Source of the DNA: Labrys miyagiensis
GTDB taxonomy: Bacteria > Pseudomonadota > Alphaproteobacteria > Rhizobiales > Labraceae
Direction: 5' to 3'
DNA length: 40,818 nucleotides
Assembly: GCF_030160835.1 (NCBI RefSeq)
Contig: NZ_BSPC01000038.1
Span: forward strand, 1 to 40,818
The translations under genes and the position numbers were made by a program. Below the pieces are notes generated by a model, which did no database searches, was not told the DNA's origin, and was given only the letters and a program-made list of their open reading frames with translations. Shown in pieces: positions 23,667 to 31,614 of this stretch; the stretch's first letter is position 1, and every line of letters starts with the position of its first letter.

Positions 23667-23751
23667 GTCGGGTTCTGAAATGGCCCGGTGCGGGCGCTGG
23701 CGGCGTCTGGCGTGCTGCTTGTAACCATGTTGCTTCAAGGAGGATGTGGCT
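23667..23751 (+). promoter_or_regulatory. ROSE-type RNA thermometer
   Basis: The leader contains the conserved end of ROSE elements: CTGCTTGTAACC, then TTGCTTCAAGGAGG just before the start. The UUGCU-type anti-Shine-Dalgarno strand can fold back on AGGAGG across a short loop. ROSE elements in Bradyrhizobium block translation at low temperature and melt on heating. Upstream GC-rich stems lie in 23670-23715. Placement and sequence fit the known elements. Confidence 0.75.
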
Positions 23752-24213
23752 ATGAGAAACTATGATTTCAGTCCGTTTTCTCGTTCTGCAATCGGCTTCG
23801 ATCGACTGTTCGAACTTCTGAACGCGCAGTCCCAGGACAGCGCGGAGAACTTTCCCCCTTACGATATCGTGCGCACTGGTGAAGATACATTCCGGATCAG
23901 CCTGGCTGTTGCCGGCTTCTCCCCGTCCGATATCACAGTCACAGCGCAACAGAACCTGCTCACAGTGGCAGGGCGCAAGGCGGCGCCTTCCAGCTCAGAG
24001 CAATATGTCTATCAGGGCATCTCGGCTCGAGCGTTCGAACGGCGCTTCAATCTCGCAGACTACATCGAAGTGGAAGCAGCCGGTTTCGAGAACGGGCTGC
24101 TCCAGATCAATCTGGCTCGTAAGGTCCCTGAGGCGATGAAGCCTCGTCGGATCGACATCGTTCCGACGCAGCCCCAACACGAGAGGCGACTTGAGGCGGG
24201 CAAGGCCGCGTAA
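23752..24213 (+). CDS. Small heat-shock protein, Hsp20 class A (IbpA-like)
   Basis: A 153-residue protein with an N-terminal MRNYDFSPFSRSAIGFDRLF and an alpha-crystallin domain (about 35-125). The domain has PPYDIVRTGEDTFRISLAVAGF, LLTVAGRK and the late ENGLLQI motif with Leu and Ile, followed by a short tail. It is an ATP-independent holdase that binds unfolding proteins. The start at 23752 has AGGAGG 8 bases upstream. Transcription is probably RpoH-type and translation is controlled by the ROSE leader, unlike most other genes here. Confidence 0.95.
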   Translation: MRNYDFSPFSRSAIGFDRLFELLNAQSQDSAENFPPYDIVRTGEDTFRISLAVAGFSPSDITVTAQQNLLTVAGRKAAPSSSEQYVYQGISARAFERRFNLADYIEVEAAGFENGLLQINLARKVPEAMKPRRIDIVPTQPQHERRLEAGKAA

Positions 24214-24302
24214 CTCCGTTGGGGGGTGGCCCAGGTGCGTCTGTGCGGCCTCCCTCTCAAGCATTGGCCACGGAGGGAAGCAGTGCACGCTCAAAAGGAG
24301 CA

Positions 24303-24326
24303 CCCCGCCGACTCTCGTCGACGGGG
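24303..24326 (-). terminator. Terminator-like hairpin, secreted protein copy B
   Basis: On the minus strand, CCCCGTCGAC, GAGA loop, GTCGGCGGGG, with a weak T-rich tail. It is the counterpart of the hairpin after copy A. Confidence 0.6.
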
Positions 24327-24338
24327 CTGCTCCACGCT

Positions 24339-24716
24339 TTAGCAAGTTTGCGTAGCGGGGTCGCACTGGGCGGGCGCCCCGGTTTTATTCTGCTGCTGGC
24401 CGGCCGGGCTGGTATTTGGCTGAGAGTTGGTCGTCGAAGAGTTCGATGTGCCACCCATGCTGTTGGGAGCGGTATTTGGAGTGGTGCTAGGATTGGTGTT
24501 GGTGGTCGGGTTTTGCCCTCCCATACCGTTGCCGCCATTGGTGCCGCCCGTTCCGGTGCCTGTCCCATTTCCGCTGGACGAAGAGCTCGAATTTCCAGAA
24601 CTGGAACCTGAGCCTGATGCCCCGCTTCCTCCCCCGCCGCTGGATTGTGCAAAGGCGGCCATGGGTAACATGATGCAAATTGCGCAGGCAGTGGTGCGTA
24701 AGAATTTCCTTGTCAT
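24339..24716 (-). CDS. Secreted Gly/Ser/Asn-rich low-complexity protein, copy B
   Basis: A 125-residue paralogue of 6574-6876. The signal peptide (LRTTACAICIMLPMAAFA) and the end (QQQNKTGAPAQCDP, then TC) are conserved, while the middle is longer and more Ser/Thr-rich. I chose the ATG at 24716 by the same ribosome binding site rule as in copy A. The -35 half of the promoter known from copy A is missing: the IS110 fragment begins right upstream of the -10 region. The gene may be silent or use a different promoter. Confidence 0.75.
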   Translation of the reverse strand: MTRKFLRTTACAICIMLPMAAFAQSSGGGGSGASGSGSSSGNSSSSSSGNGTGTGTGGTNGGNGMGGQNPTTNTNPSTTPNTAPNSMGGTSNSSTTNSQPNTSPAGQQQNKTGAPAQCDPATQTC

Positions 24717-24784
24717 TTCCATCTCCTGAAAGCTGTCGTCGATTGCTGCGCCCAACCGTGGCGCTCGCGTCGCGGTTACGCCGG

Positions 24785-25155
24785 CAACAGACTATCAGCG
24801 CTGCTTGTTGTTCCTCGGTCTTGACAGGAACAAACCGCATGTCAGGCCGGGATGCCGCCTCGCAGATCGCGCGCACATCGTGGGCATCGGACTTGCCGCG
24901 TTTGACGAAGGGCTTAACGTAATTCGGCGAGATCAGTCGCACCCGATGGCCCAGCCGTTCGATCTCGCGGCCCCAATGATGCGACGACGAACACGCCTCG
25001 AGAGCGACTTCGCAAGGCGGCAGCGAGCCGAGGAAACCCAGGACCTTGTCGCGCGGGAGCTTCCGATTGAAGATCTCCTTTTCCCATTCGTCGACGGCGC
25101 GAACCTGGAACCAGCGCTTGGCGATATCCAATCCAATGCGGACGATCTGATGCAT
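24785..25155 (-). pseudogene. IS110-family transposase, N-terminal fragment
   Basis: The N-terminal catalytic domain of an IS110 DEDD transposase: Asp10 in GLDIAK, Glu53 in ALEAC, Asp90 and Asp93 in KSDAHD. The frame breaks after about residue 120 (KTEEQQAAL), so the C-terminal domain with the catalytic Ser is lost. It lies between the copy-B secreted gene and PRC gene, which are adjacent in copy A. The first 165 bases beyond its start (25156-25320) are probably also IS-derived. Confidence 0.85.
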
Positions 25156-25381
25156 GATGATGAGCCTTTCGCGTTGCCGGTCGAAATCGACCCGCTCCCG
25201 CCGCAGAGCCTGAACGCTCGGGGTCGGGCCGTCCACATCATCAGCTACGCCGATCCCCTGTTGCTAGCACCGCGCCCCGTGGCGCAAATTACGCCGAGAC
25301 TCTAATCGCCGCTGGATGACAAATCGGTCGCAGGTCACGAAGCGTAAATATCCGGGCCGGCCGCTCCAATCGATATCTTCT

Positions 25382-25407
25382 GGAACCATGTCATCCGCGC
25401 GCGGTTT
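25382..25407 (+). promoter_or_regulatory. EcfG-type promoter of PRC-barrel gene B
   Basis: GGAAC (25382-25386), 17 bases, GTTT (25404-25407), with the same flanks as before PRC gene A. Confidence 0.7.
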
Positions 25408-25439
25408 TATACCCCACACAACTGTGGAGGTTATTGATC

Positions 25440-25826
25440 ATGGCTGATGAAACCGCCGAATATGGTAATCTGATTGGAAGCGATAAAGTTGAAGGTACGA
25501 CCGTTTATGGTGCGAACGGCGAGTCCGTCGGCTCAATCGAACGCGTCATGATCGACAAGAAGACTGGCAAAGTCTCCTTCGCCGTCTTGAGCTTCGGTGG
25601 CTTCCTGGGCATAGGGAACGATCACTACCCTCTGTCTTGGAATGCGCTCACATACAACACCGATCTCGGTGGCTATCAGACCAGCCTAACACAGGAGCAA
25701 TTGCGCGGCGCTCCAAAGTACGAGCACGAGGGTGATTGGGACTGGAATGATCCTGAACGTCCCAGTGCGGTCGAGTCGTATTACAGCGGGCTGTGGGGTA
25801 CGCGGCGGCTCGATGAGAGGCCGTAG
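25440..25826 (+). CDS. PRC-barrel domain protein, copy B
   Basis: A 128-residue protein almost identical to copy A (5965-6351), with a few conservative changes (VEGTTVYG, SVGSIERV, LSFGGFLG). GGAGG lies 9 bases before the ATG at 25440. The 38-residue membrane peptide follows at 25832. The EcfG-type promoter is intact here. Copies A and B are in opposite orientations in the window. Confidence 0.85.
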   Translation: MADETAEYGNLIGSDKVEGTTVYGANGESVGSIERVMIDKKTGKVSFAVLSFGGFLGIGNDHYPLSWNALTYNTDLGGYQTSLTQEQLRGAPKYEHEGDWDWNDPERPSAVESYYSGLWGTRRLDERP

Positions 25827-25831
25827 TTGCC

Positions 25832-25948
25832 ATGCCGAGAATAACAAATGCCAAGTTGGCGCCGTTCATAGCCATCGTACTGATCGTATTTGTCGCGATG
25901 GCTGTGACAGCCTTTATATTTGCGATGCATATGCATTCCACTCCGTAG
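25832..25948 (+). CDS. 38-residue single-pass membrane peptide, copy B
   Basis: MPRITNAKLAP, a hydrophobic helix (FIAIVLIVFVAMAV) and an AMHMHSTP tail, 5 bases after the PRC stop codon. Nearly identical to 5842-5958. Two copies with preserved frame and linkage to PRC make this a real gene and suggest PRC and the peptide work together, perhaps PRC being held at the membrane. Confidence 0.75.
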   Translation: MPRITNAKLAPFIAIVLIVFVAMAVTAFIFAMHMHSTP

Positions 25949-26243
25949 CTCTACTTTGACCGGTTTGCGTCCGGTCGGGTTTCGAACGCGATCTGGATTT
26001 TCGGGCAACGTCCTTGTGGCGCCCTGCCGACGGCGTCCTAAACCTCGCCTTCCCTTTTGGGCCACGCTATTGATCTGCTTGCTGTCAGCTCGGCAATGTC
26101 CGTAGTCCTATTCGGAGGGCCTTCCATTTAATCTGCCGTTCATGTTTGACTTCATTAGGTTATGCATCGGCCGAATGATTTTCGTTCGACGTGAAGGGCG
26201 GCGCGCCTTGCCGCCCAAACCCACGTGGAAACATATCCTTCTC

Positions 26244-26268
26244 GGAACGAACCCTTCTTCCGTCGGTT
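26244..26268 (+). promoter_or_regulatory. EcfG-type promoter of response regulator
   Basis: GGAAC (26244-26248), 16 bases, GGTT (26265-26268), only 8 bases before the ATG at 26277. If real, the transcript would be nearly leaderless. Confidence 0.4.
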
Positions 26269-26276
26269 CGCCTCCT

Positions 26277-26657
26277 ATGGTTGAGAAAGCTCCAGAACCC
26301 GCGCCTGTTGTAATGATCGTCGACGATGAACCGATGATTCGAACGGTCGTGGCCGAATTTCTCTCGGAGAACGGTCTGAAAATGGTGGAGGCCGAGAACG
26401 CAGAGAGGGCCCTCGCTCTTCTGGATCGCTGTTCCGATGTCAAATTGCTGTTTACAGATATTAATATGCCCGGCGACATGGATGGCCTTGCGCTCGCCAA
26501 AGAGGTTCACCGCCGCTGGCCCGAGATGCTTGTGATGCTGACATCGGGCCGCGGCGGCGTGCCGAAATCCGCTATGCCCGCCGGCGGTGAATTCGTCGCC
26601 AAGCCCTATGACTTTGAAAATCTCGTGGAACGAATCCGCAAGATTCTGCGCCATTGA
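26277..26657 (+). CDS. Single-domain response regulator
   Basis: A 126-residue lone receiver: acidic residues in VMIVDDEPM, phosphoacceptor Asp61 in LLFTDINMPG, Lys109 in FVAKPYDFE. Strongly similar in type to 7389-7763. The ATG at 26277 is chosen by domain length; an upstream ATG at 26142 would add a basic 45-residue segment with no ribosome binding site either. No kinase is nearby. Confidence 0.8.
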   Translation: MVEKAPEPAPVVMIVDDEPMIRTVVAEFLSENGLKMVEAENAERALALLDRCSDVKLLFTDINMPGDMDGLALAKEVHRRWPEMLVMLTSGRGGVPKSAMPAGGEFVAKPYDFENLVERIRKILRH

Positions 26658-26898
26658 TGGGTTTTACGGCCGTACCAGGCGGCCGATAGATCCTCTTAGG
26701 TGTTTCATCCTGCGGTGGCAAGGCACCTCGAAGATAGGCGCTGAGATCGACGGCGCCGATTTCGGGCACCTGAATTCCGGATCCTTCGATGATGCGGCTA
26801 CCGAGCTTGCGAATTGTTTCGTTCGTTTGCATCAGCGCGGCTTCCCGGACCGTGCAGGTCGTCAAATCGGTAATTTCATAGCGGTACACCCAGGGCAT
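26572..26898 (-). CDS. Hypothetical protein (108 aa) overlapping the regulator gene
   Basis: The first 80 residues look like a real protein (MPWVYRYEITDLTTCTVREA, then NETIRKLGSRIIEGSG and DETPKRIYRPPGTAVKP). GAGGGG lies 5 bases before the ATG at 26898. The last 25 or so codons run antisense through the end of the response regulator gene (86-base convergent overlap) and are probably a readthrough extension caused by loss of the original stop. Function unknown. Confidence 0.5.
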   Translation of the reverse strand: MPWVYRYEITDLTTCTVREAALMQTNETIRKLGSRIIEGSGIQVPEIGAVDLSAYLRGALPPQDETPKRIYRPPGTAVKPINGAESCGFVPRDFQSHRAWRRIHRRRA

Positions 26899-27037
26899 TG
26901 TTTCCCCTCGGTTTATTGCCAGCACTTTGTCCCGGTGTTGGAGCGCCTGAAATGGCCTCCTCCCGATAGCCCGACTAACGCAGCGCCCCTGCCCCAGATC
27001 TACCCATGGTTTAAAGTAACCGAAGCCACTCCTATAA

Positions 27038-27063
27038 GGAACCTTAGGAGATAGCGGGCGTTT
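27038..27063 (+). promoter_or_regulatory. EcfG-type promoter of the Nramp-like gene
   Basis: GGAAC (27038-27042), 17 bases, GTTT (27060-27063), 51 bases before the start at 27114. Confidence 0.7.
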
Positions 27064-27113
27064 TCGAGCGTGGCTCGGACGGGTCAAGATAAAAATCGAT
27101 AAGGACCAGCTAG

Positions 27114-28424
27114 ATGCCTATTGGCAGAAAGTCACCGGAATTGTCGGCTCGGGATTCGGTCGTCGAACCTACCAAGCCGCGCCTCCTTGGCATTTTAGGT
27201 CCGGGACTGATCACCGGCGCCTCCGACGATGATCCGAGCGGCATCGCGACGTACTCCCAGGTTGGAGCGCAATTTGGCTATACCCCGACCTGGACGTTGC
27301 TTTTCTCTTATCCTCTGATGGTGGCGATTCAGATTATCAGCGGCCGGCTTGGACGCACGACTGGGCGCGGTGTTGCTGGCAACCTTAGAAAATATTATCC
27401 CATTTGGTTGGTCTATTCCGCCGTCCCGCTCCTGCTTGTTGCCAACACCATCAATATCGGTGCGGACATCGGAGCAATGGGCGATGCGACGAAGCTTGTC
27501 GTTGGCGGTCCGTCACTTTTGTATAGCGTTCTTTTTGGAGCTGTCTGCGCCATGACTCAAGTCTTTCTTCAGTATAAGCAGTATGTTCGTGTGCTAAAAT
27601 GGCTCTGCTTGGCGCTACTTGCTTATGTCGCCGCGCTTTTTGTCGTCAAAATCGACTGGCATGCCCTCGGTGTCGGGTTCTTCATTCCACACTTCCAATT
27701 CTCGGCCGAATTTTTAACGGCCGTTGTCGCGATTTTTGGGACCACCATCAGTCCTTATCTGTTCTTTTGGCAGGCTTCACAGGAAGTCGAGGATATGAAG
27801 GAAAAGCCCGAGCGCGATCCACTCAAAGATCACCCCGAACAGGCGGAGGAAGCCAAGCAAAGGATCAGCCTCGACACTCTGGCTGGCATGGGCGTGTCTA
27901 ACTTCATCGCGCTTTCGATCATGGTTACCGCCGCCGCAACTCTTCACGCTCACAATATCACTGACATCAAGAGCTCCGCGGATGCAGCGAAGGCATTGGA
28001 ACCTGTCGCGGGCAAGTTCGCAGAGGTGTTGTTCGTTATTGGCATTGTCGGCACGGGCCTATTGGCGGTGCCCGTGTTAGCAGGTTCGGCTGCCTATGGG
28101 CTCGGCGAGACCTTCCGTTGGAAAACCGGCTTGGCGCGCAAACCCAAGGAGGCCAAGGCCTTCTATGCAACAATTGCCGTTGCCACCATGTTGGGCACTG
28201 CCATGAACTTCAGCGGGATCAACCCGATCGATGCGCTGTTCTGGAGCGCGGTCGTGAACGGCGTCGTGGCCGTTCCGATCATGTTCGTTATGATGTTCAT
28301 GGCGGCCAATCCCAAGGTGATGGGGGAAGAAACCATAAGTCTGAGCCTCAAGATAATGGGGTGGCTTTCGACCGCAGCGATGACGCTGTGTGCAATCGGA
28401 ATGGTGATCACCCTGATAATGTGA
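27114..28424 (+). CDS. Nramp-family transporter with altered metal-site motifs
   Basis: A 436-residue membrane protein with 11 or so helices of the Nramp fold. Helix 1 reads GPGLITGASDDDPSG (29-43) where classical Mn/Fe transporters have DPGN. The helix 6 region reads GTTISPYLFFWQ instead of MPHN with its metal-binding Met. This places it in an Nramp-related clade whose ion is not the usual Mn2+ or Fe2+; Mg2+ is one known case. A charged cytoplasmic loop (KEKPERDPLKDHPEQ) follows helix 6. It is transcribed from an EcfG-type promoter. Confidence 0.85.
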   Translation: MPIGRKSPELSARDSVVEPTKPRLLGILGPGLITGASDDDPSGIATYSQVGAQFGYTPTWTLLFSYPLMVAIQIISGRLGRTTGRGVAGNLRKYYPIWLVYSAVPLLLVANTINIGADIGAMGDATKLVVGGPSLLYSVLFGAVCAMTQVFLQYKQYVRVLKWLCLALLAYVAALFVVKIDWHALGVGFFIPHFQFSAEFLTAVVAIFGTTISPYLFFWQASQEVEDMKEKPERDPLKDHPEQAEEAKQRISLDTLAGMGVSNFIALSIMVTAAATLHAHNITDIKSSADAAKALEPVAGKFAEVLFVIGIVGTGLLAVPVLAGSAAYGLGETFRWKTGLARKPKEAKAFYATIAVATMLGTAMNFSGINPIDALFWSAVVNGVVAVPIMFVMMFMAANPKVMGEETISLSLKIMGWLSTAAMTLCAIGMVITLIM

Positions 28425-28461
28425 ACCATTGCCTCAAAGCCTAAAAGAATTTGGCCGTTGC

Positions 28462-28962
28462 ATGGGCACCTTAAGGGGCACTCACAAATGGAACGAGGCC
28501 GTTGCGGTTTAGATCAAATCTGGATCTGCGAAGACGATCTCGACGGCCGAAGAAGCCTTGGATAGCCTCCTGGGATGGCCCTACAAGTATACACGCCGGG
28601 TGCGACCGACGGTCAGCGCCTGTCTTGATGCTGTGGCGGATCAATGTCCTGTTGAAAAGGCGCAAAGCGCCTTCTATCGGAGAATCGATGTTGCGCAGCA
28701 GTGTGAGGTCCTCAGCGCAATCGGCGACATCGCTCTTGAGGACTACGGGCAGGCAAGCCTGCATCTTCATGTCGTGCTCGGCCTGTCCGATGGGTCGACA
28801 GGCGGCGGTCATTTTCTCGACGGCAAGGTGCGTCCCACGCTGGAGGTGATCGTGAGCGAAACACCCGCGCATCTGCGACGTCGAAAGAAGCCGGAACTCG
28901 GAATCGCACTAATCGATATTGCCGACCAAGATGGATCACAACTGTCGGCCATCCACAGATAA
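28462..28962 (+). pseudogene. DUF982/PPC-domain chimera with in-frame stop
   Basis: The frame begins with ATG at 28462 and meets TAG at 28510. It continues with DUF982-like sequence (TISTAEEALDSLLGWP, then AVADQCPVEKAQ), and from about 28690 becomes the C-terminal half of a PPC/DUF296 domain (SAIGDIALEDYG, SLHLHVVLG, GGHFLDGKVRPTLEVI, ETPAHLRR). The PPC N-terminal half is absent, so two gene remnants were probably joined by deletion. A product starting at 28558 would contain only the half domain. DUF982 is of unknown function; PPC proteins bind DNA in some lineages. Confidence 0.65.
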
Positions 28963-29081
28963 ACCTGGCCAGCTGCTCAGATATTCACACTGTGCGTTGC
29001 CTCCGCAGCGTGGGGCAAAGACTGCGATCACGGAAGCTTAGGGTGCTCCCAATTAATTGTCGAGAACAGGACAAGACGAGT

Positions 29082-29348
29082 TCACGCGGCAATATCGTCT
29101 GGCAGTTCGGCTCCATAGTCTTTCAAGGCGCTCTTCACTCTCGAAATTTCTGCCGCTATGATTTCCCTGAGATGCGTAACCAGCAATGCAGTAACTTGAG
29201 AACGCACAATGCGCTCCGCGGGTCGGTTGGACTGAGTCATATAGATTAACTTGAACTCCGGATCCTGTTGTGCCTCTTTTAGAGTGAGCTCGAGTTCATC
29301 AAATTCCTCAAAAAGGCCTGAGATACGTAGATAATCTTCTCTCTTCAT
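29082..29348 (-). CDS. Small helical hypothetical protein (88 aa)
   Basis: An 88-residue charged, probably coiled protein (LRISGLFEEFDELELTLKEAQQ, then LLVTHLREIIAAEISRVKSAL). No signal peptide or membrane helix. There is no strong ribosome binding site, but a consensus EcfG-type promoter lies 115 bases upstream, which supports expression. The family is not recognised. Confidence 0.6.
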   Translation of the reverse strand: MKREDYLRISGLFEEFDELELTLKEAQQDPEFKLIYMTQSNRPAERIVRSQVTALLVTHLREIIAAEISRVKSALKDYGAELPDDIAA

Positions 29349-29701
29349 TGGAAGAATCTTTCGCTGACGGCCTGTTTTCGTATCGCTTCATGCTGCCCAC
29401 AACGCTCACACGCGTTCCTCATTCGCCGTGTCTAACCAAGACAGTTTCGATAGCATTTCAAACGCGGTCTGTACGGCAAGGTTCCGGCTCGGCTGATCGA
29501 AGTGTTATAGTGTGATGCGGGGATGGGAGGCTCGGCGCAGATCAGGACTTCCGCCGGCTTGGCTCACTCAGACTATCCCCTTTTTGGTGCTCCGTTGCTA
29601 TGTTCAGCATGCCGCTTAGGACGGTAGTTGAGCGACCAGCAAAATCTAGGGAGCAACCGGGGCGGTGGGCAGTCCTCAGCCCTTTTGTCATATCCTGCGG
29701 C
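29349..29701. other. Intergenic stretch with one promoter
   Basis: No supported gene. It carries the minus-strand EcfG-type promoter at 29461-29485 and the spacer behind the isochorismatase-like gene. Confidence 0.5.
29461..29485 (-). promoter_or_regulatory. EcfG-type promoter of 88-aa gene
   Basis: On the minus strand, GGAAC (29485-29481), 16 bases, CGTT (29464-29461), a full consensus match. Confidence 0.65.
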
Positions 29702-30352
29702 TCACCGACTTGGCCCCCAGCGATCCAACAATTCATCGCTTTCCACCGTGTCGATCTGCTCGCTAAAGCGCTTGGCGTATAGCTCGAGCAAGGCCTCATG
29801 GCCTGGATCCGACGAGCTACAGATGCCATCGACGACGATAGTTACCCGATAACCATAGTCCACGGCTCCAAGCACCGTTGCGAGAATACAGACGTCTGTC
29901 TCCGCCCCTGTGATTGCCACGCTGTCTGCGTTGACGGAGCGAAGCCAGTTGTGAAGTTCGGGCAGCATGAACGCGGAATAGGTCGTCTTGTCCACGACCA
30001 CCGCCGGCGGCACAAGCGCGGCTAAGGGTGACGGTAAATCCAGCTGTTCCGGATCGAGATGCTGGCGCGTCATCGGCTCCCAGCGTCGGTAGTATCGCTG
30101 CCACATGCCGGGCATGTCGGTGGGACACACAGGCGGGATGAAGCGCGTAAAAGCGGCCCGCTCTGCAGAATGTGCGGCGATACGGGCCACGGTCGGCAAG
30201 ATCCGTTCTGTCCAGGGCGAACCCCAAGGCGAGCCGGGAAAGAATATTCGTTGCATGTCTACGCACAGATGCACCATCCGCGGGCTTGGGTCGCCCAAGT
30301 GCAGCGGCGGCTTAATCGGTTCGCCGGCGTACGGTTGTTCGCTTGGAGACAT
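29702..30352 (-). CDS. Isochorismatase-family cysteine hydrolase
   Basis: A 216-residue hydrolase. The triad is Asp32 in VDMQ, Lys122 in VVDKTTYSAF and Cys155 in ETDVCILAT. The cis-peptide GAETDVC region is typical. Family members hydrolyse isochorismate, nicotinamide, ureidoacrylate or related amides; the substrate here is unknown. I chose the ATG at 30352 (MSPSEQPY) over a TTG four codons upstream. It follows the 55-residue gene by 8 bases, so they probably share a transcript. Confidence 0.85.
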   Translation of the reverse strand: MSPSEQPYAGEPIKPPLHLGDPSPRMVHLCVDMQRIFFPGSPWGSPWTERILPTVARIAAHSAERAAFTRFIPPVCPTDMPGMWQRYYRRWEPMTRQHLDPEQLDLPSPLAALVPPAVVVDKTTYSAFMLPELHNWLRSVNADSVAITGAETDVCILATVLGAVDYGYRVTIVVDGICSSSDPGHEALLELYAKRFSEQIDTVESDELLDRWGPSR

Positions 30353-30360
30353 CCGGATCG

Positions 30361-30528
30361 TCAACGCGCAAGGCTGTGCAGGCGATCAACGCGCTTGGTC
30401 TTCTCGGAAGCAGCTTTGTACTCATCGTCAATGATTGCCTGGTTCTCTTCGGGCGTGCGGGCGGCATCGGCCCGCTTTACTTCATCTCGGAAGGGCTGCG
30501 GCGCCTTCGCTTTCGGCTTTTGTGTCAT
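30361..30528 (-). CDS. Small charged protein (55 aa) upstream of hydrolase
   Basis: A 55-residue Lys-rich protein (MTQKPKAKAPQPFRDEV, then NQAIIDDEYKAA and KTKRVDRL). AAGGAG lies close before the ATG at 30528. The segment AIIDxExxAxxxxTxRL also occurs in the N-terminal regions of the HTH proteins at 3540 and 38811, so it is a small shared motif. The gene lies 8 bases before the hydrolase gene. Function unknown. Confidence 0.7.
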   Translation of the reverse strand: MTQKPKAKAPQPFRDEVKRADAARTPEENQAIIDDEYKAASEKTKRVDRLHSLAR

Positions 30529-30707
30529 TCTAGCTCCTTATCGCTGATCGAATACAACGCGCCAGATTTCCATATGTTCGATTTCCACTGATTTCCTAGG
30601 GAGCGTCTCGCAAGTCGGGGAGTGCCGTTCGCTTTCTGTGCGTTCAAATGTTGGCTCACGCGCGTGAACATTTACCGGGGCTGCGAGTGCCCGTGATTAA
30701 AAAGGGC

Positions 30708-31610
30708 CTAGGCATGCTCCCGCTCAGTCTTTCGTCGCAACAACCAGGGCCAAACGATCCATAACGCTGCGAGAACGACCAATGCGATTAGGGCGAGCGA
30801 AACTGCGATCCGTGAATTCTCACTAATCTTCAAGGCCACGACATACGTATCAGCGGCGAGACCGAGCGCGAGGAAAATGCTGGCAGACAAGAGCAGGCGA
30901 CTAGCGAGGCGATGAAAGCTCGGCTCGTTGTTGCCCGCGTAAACCAGACGGTGATAGGTCGCGGGCGTAATCAGCAAAACCGTTGAAATCGCGATCAAAC
31001 CTAACGCAAAACCATGAATCGTTTTGACCTGACTCGGGAGCTGGACGAAGCCACTCGTGAGAACGATTGCTAATTGGAATCCAAGCATTGCTTGCGCTCC
31101 AGGCAAAATGACCCTCGCCTCGGTGAGCACATAGTCTATCTTCGCCTCGAGCGGCGTTTTGTCATCGGAGGTTGTCACAGGCTTCCCTCCCTTGTTTGCC
31201 AAGGCCGGTGCATACCAAAGAAGCGTCGTGAAGGCGCAGGACGCAATGCCTGTTATCCACGCGGAAGTTATCCCAACGGTGCGCGACGCCGCAATAGCGA
31301 GGTTCAGTGCAAGCGCGGTGGAAAAAGGAGCAAGCGTTAGCTCAGACATCTGAGCAACAAATCGATCCAGGCTCGCAGTGGCCCTGCCGTCGTAGACAAT
31401 ACGATGATGGGCGCTCGGTGCGATCAGTAAGCCTATGACCACGGTCATTATGACAAGGAGGAGCAATTCCAATGTCTTTTCGGTTTGTGAAAGTTGCCCG
31501 AAAGCATCCTGGAAGGGGGCTTGAAACTGAAACCCCAGCAGGACTTGCGCGCCCAGCATGAGCATTCTGGACTCATCGAGAGCCGTCTTTGTCCGATCCT
31601 TCTGAGCCAT
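30708..31610 (-). CDS. DUF6328-type membrane protein with internal repeat
   Basis: A 300-residue inner-membrane protein of two homologous halves. Each starts with an ESRMLMLGAQVLLGFQFQ or TEARVILPGAQAMLGFQL segment and continues through helices to APSAHHRIVYDG or TPATYHRLVYAG. A cytoplasmic loop (TTSDDKTPLEAK) joins them and two more helices end the protein. The function is not known. It starts 4 bases after the PAP2 gene, so it is in an operon with it. A decayed copy lies at 10182-10545. Confidence 0.8.
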   Translation of the reverse strand: MAQKDRTKTALDESRMLMLGAQVLLGFQFQAPFQDAFGQLSQTEKTLELLLLVIMTVVIGLLIAPSAHHRIVYDGRATASLDRFVAQMSELTLAPFSTALALNLAIAASRTVGITSAWITGIASCAFTTLLWYAPALANKGGKPVTTSDDKTPLEAKIDYVLTEARVILPGAQAMLGFQLAIVLTSGFVQLPSQVKTIHGFALGLIAISTVLLITPATYHRLVYAGNNEPSFHRLASRLLLSASIFLALGLAADTYVVALKISENSRIAVSLALIALVVLAALWIVWPWLLRRKTEREHA

Positions 31611-31614
31611 TCCT

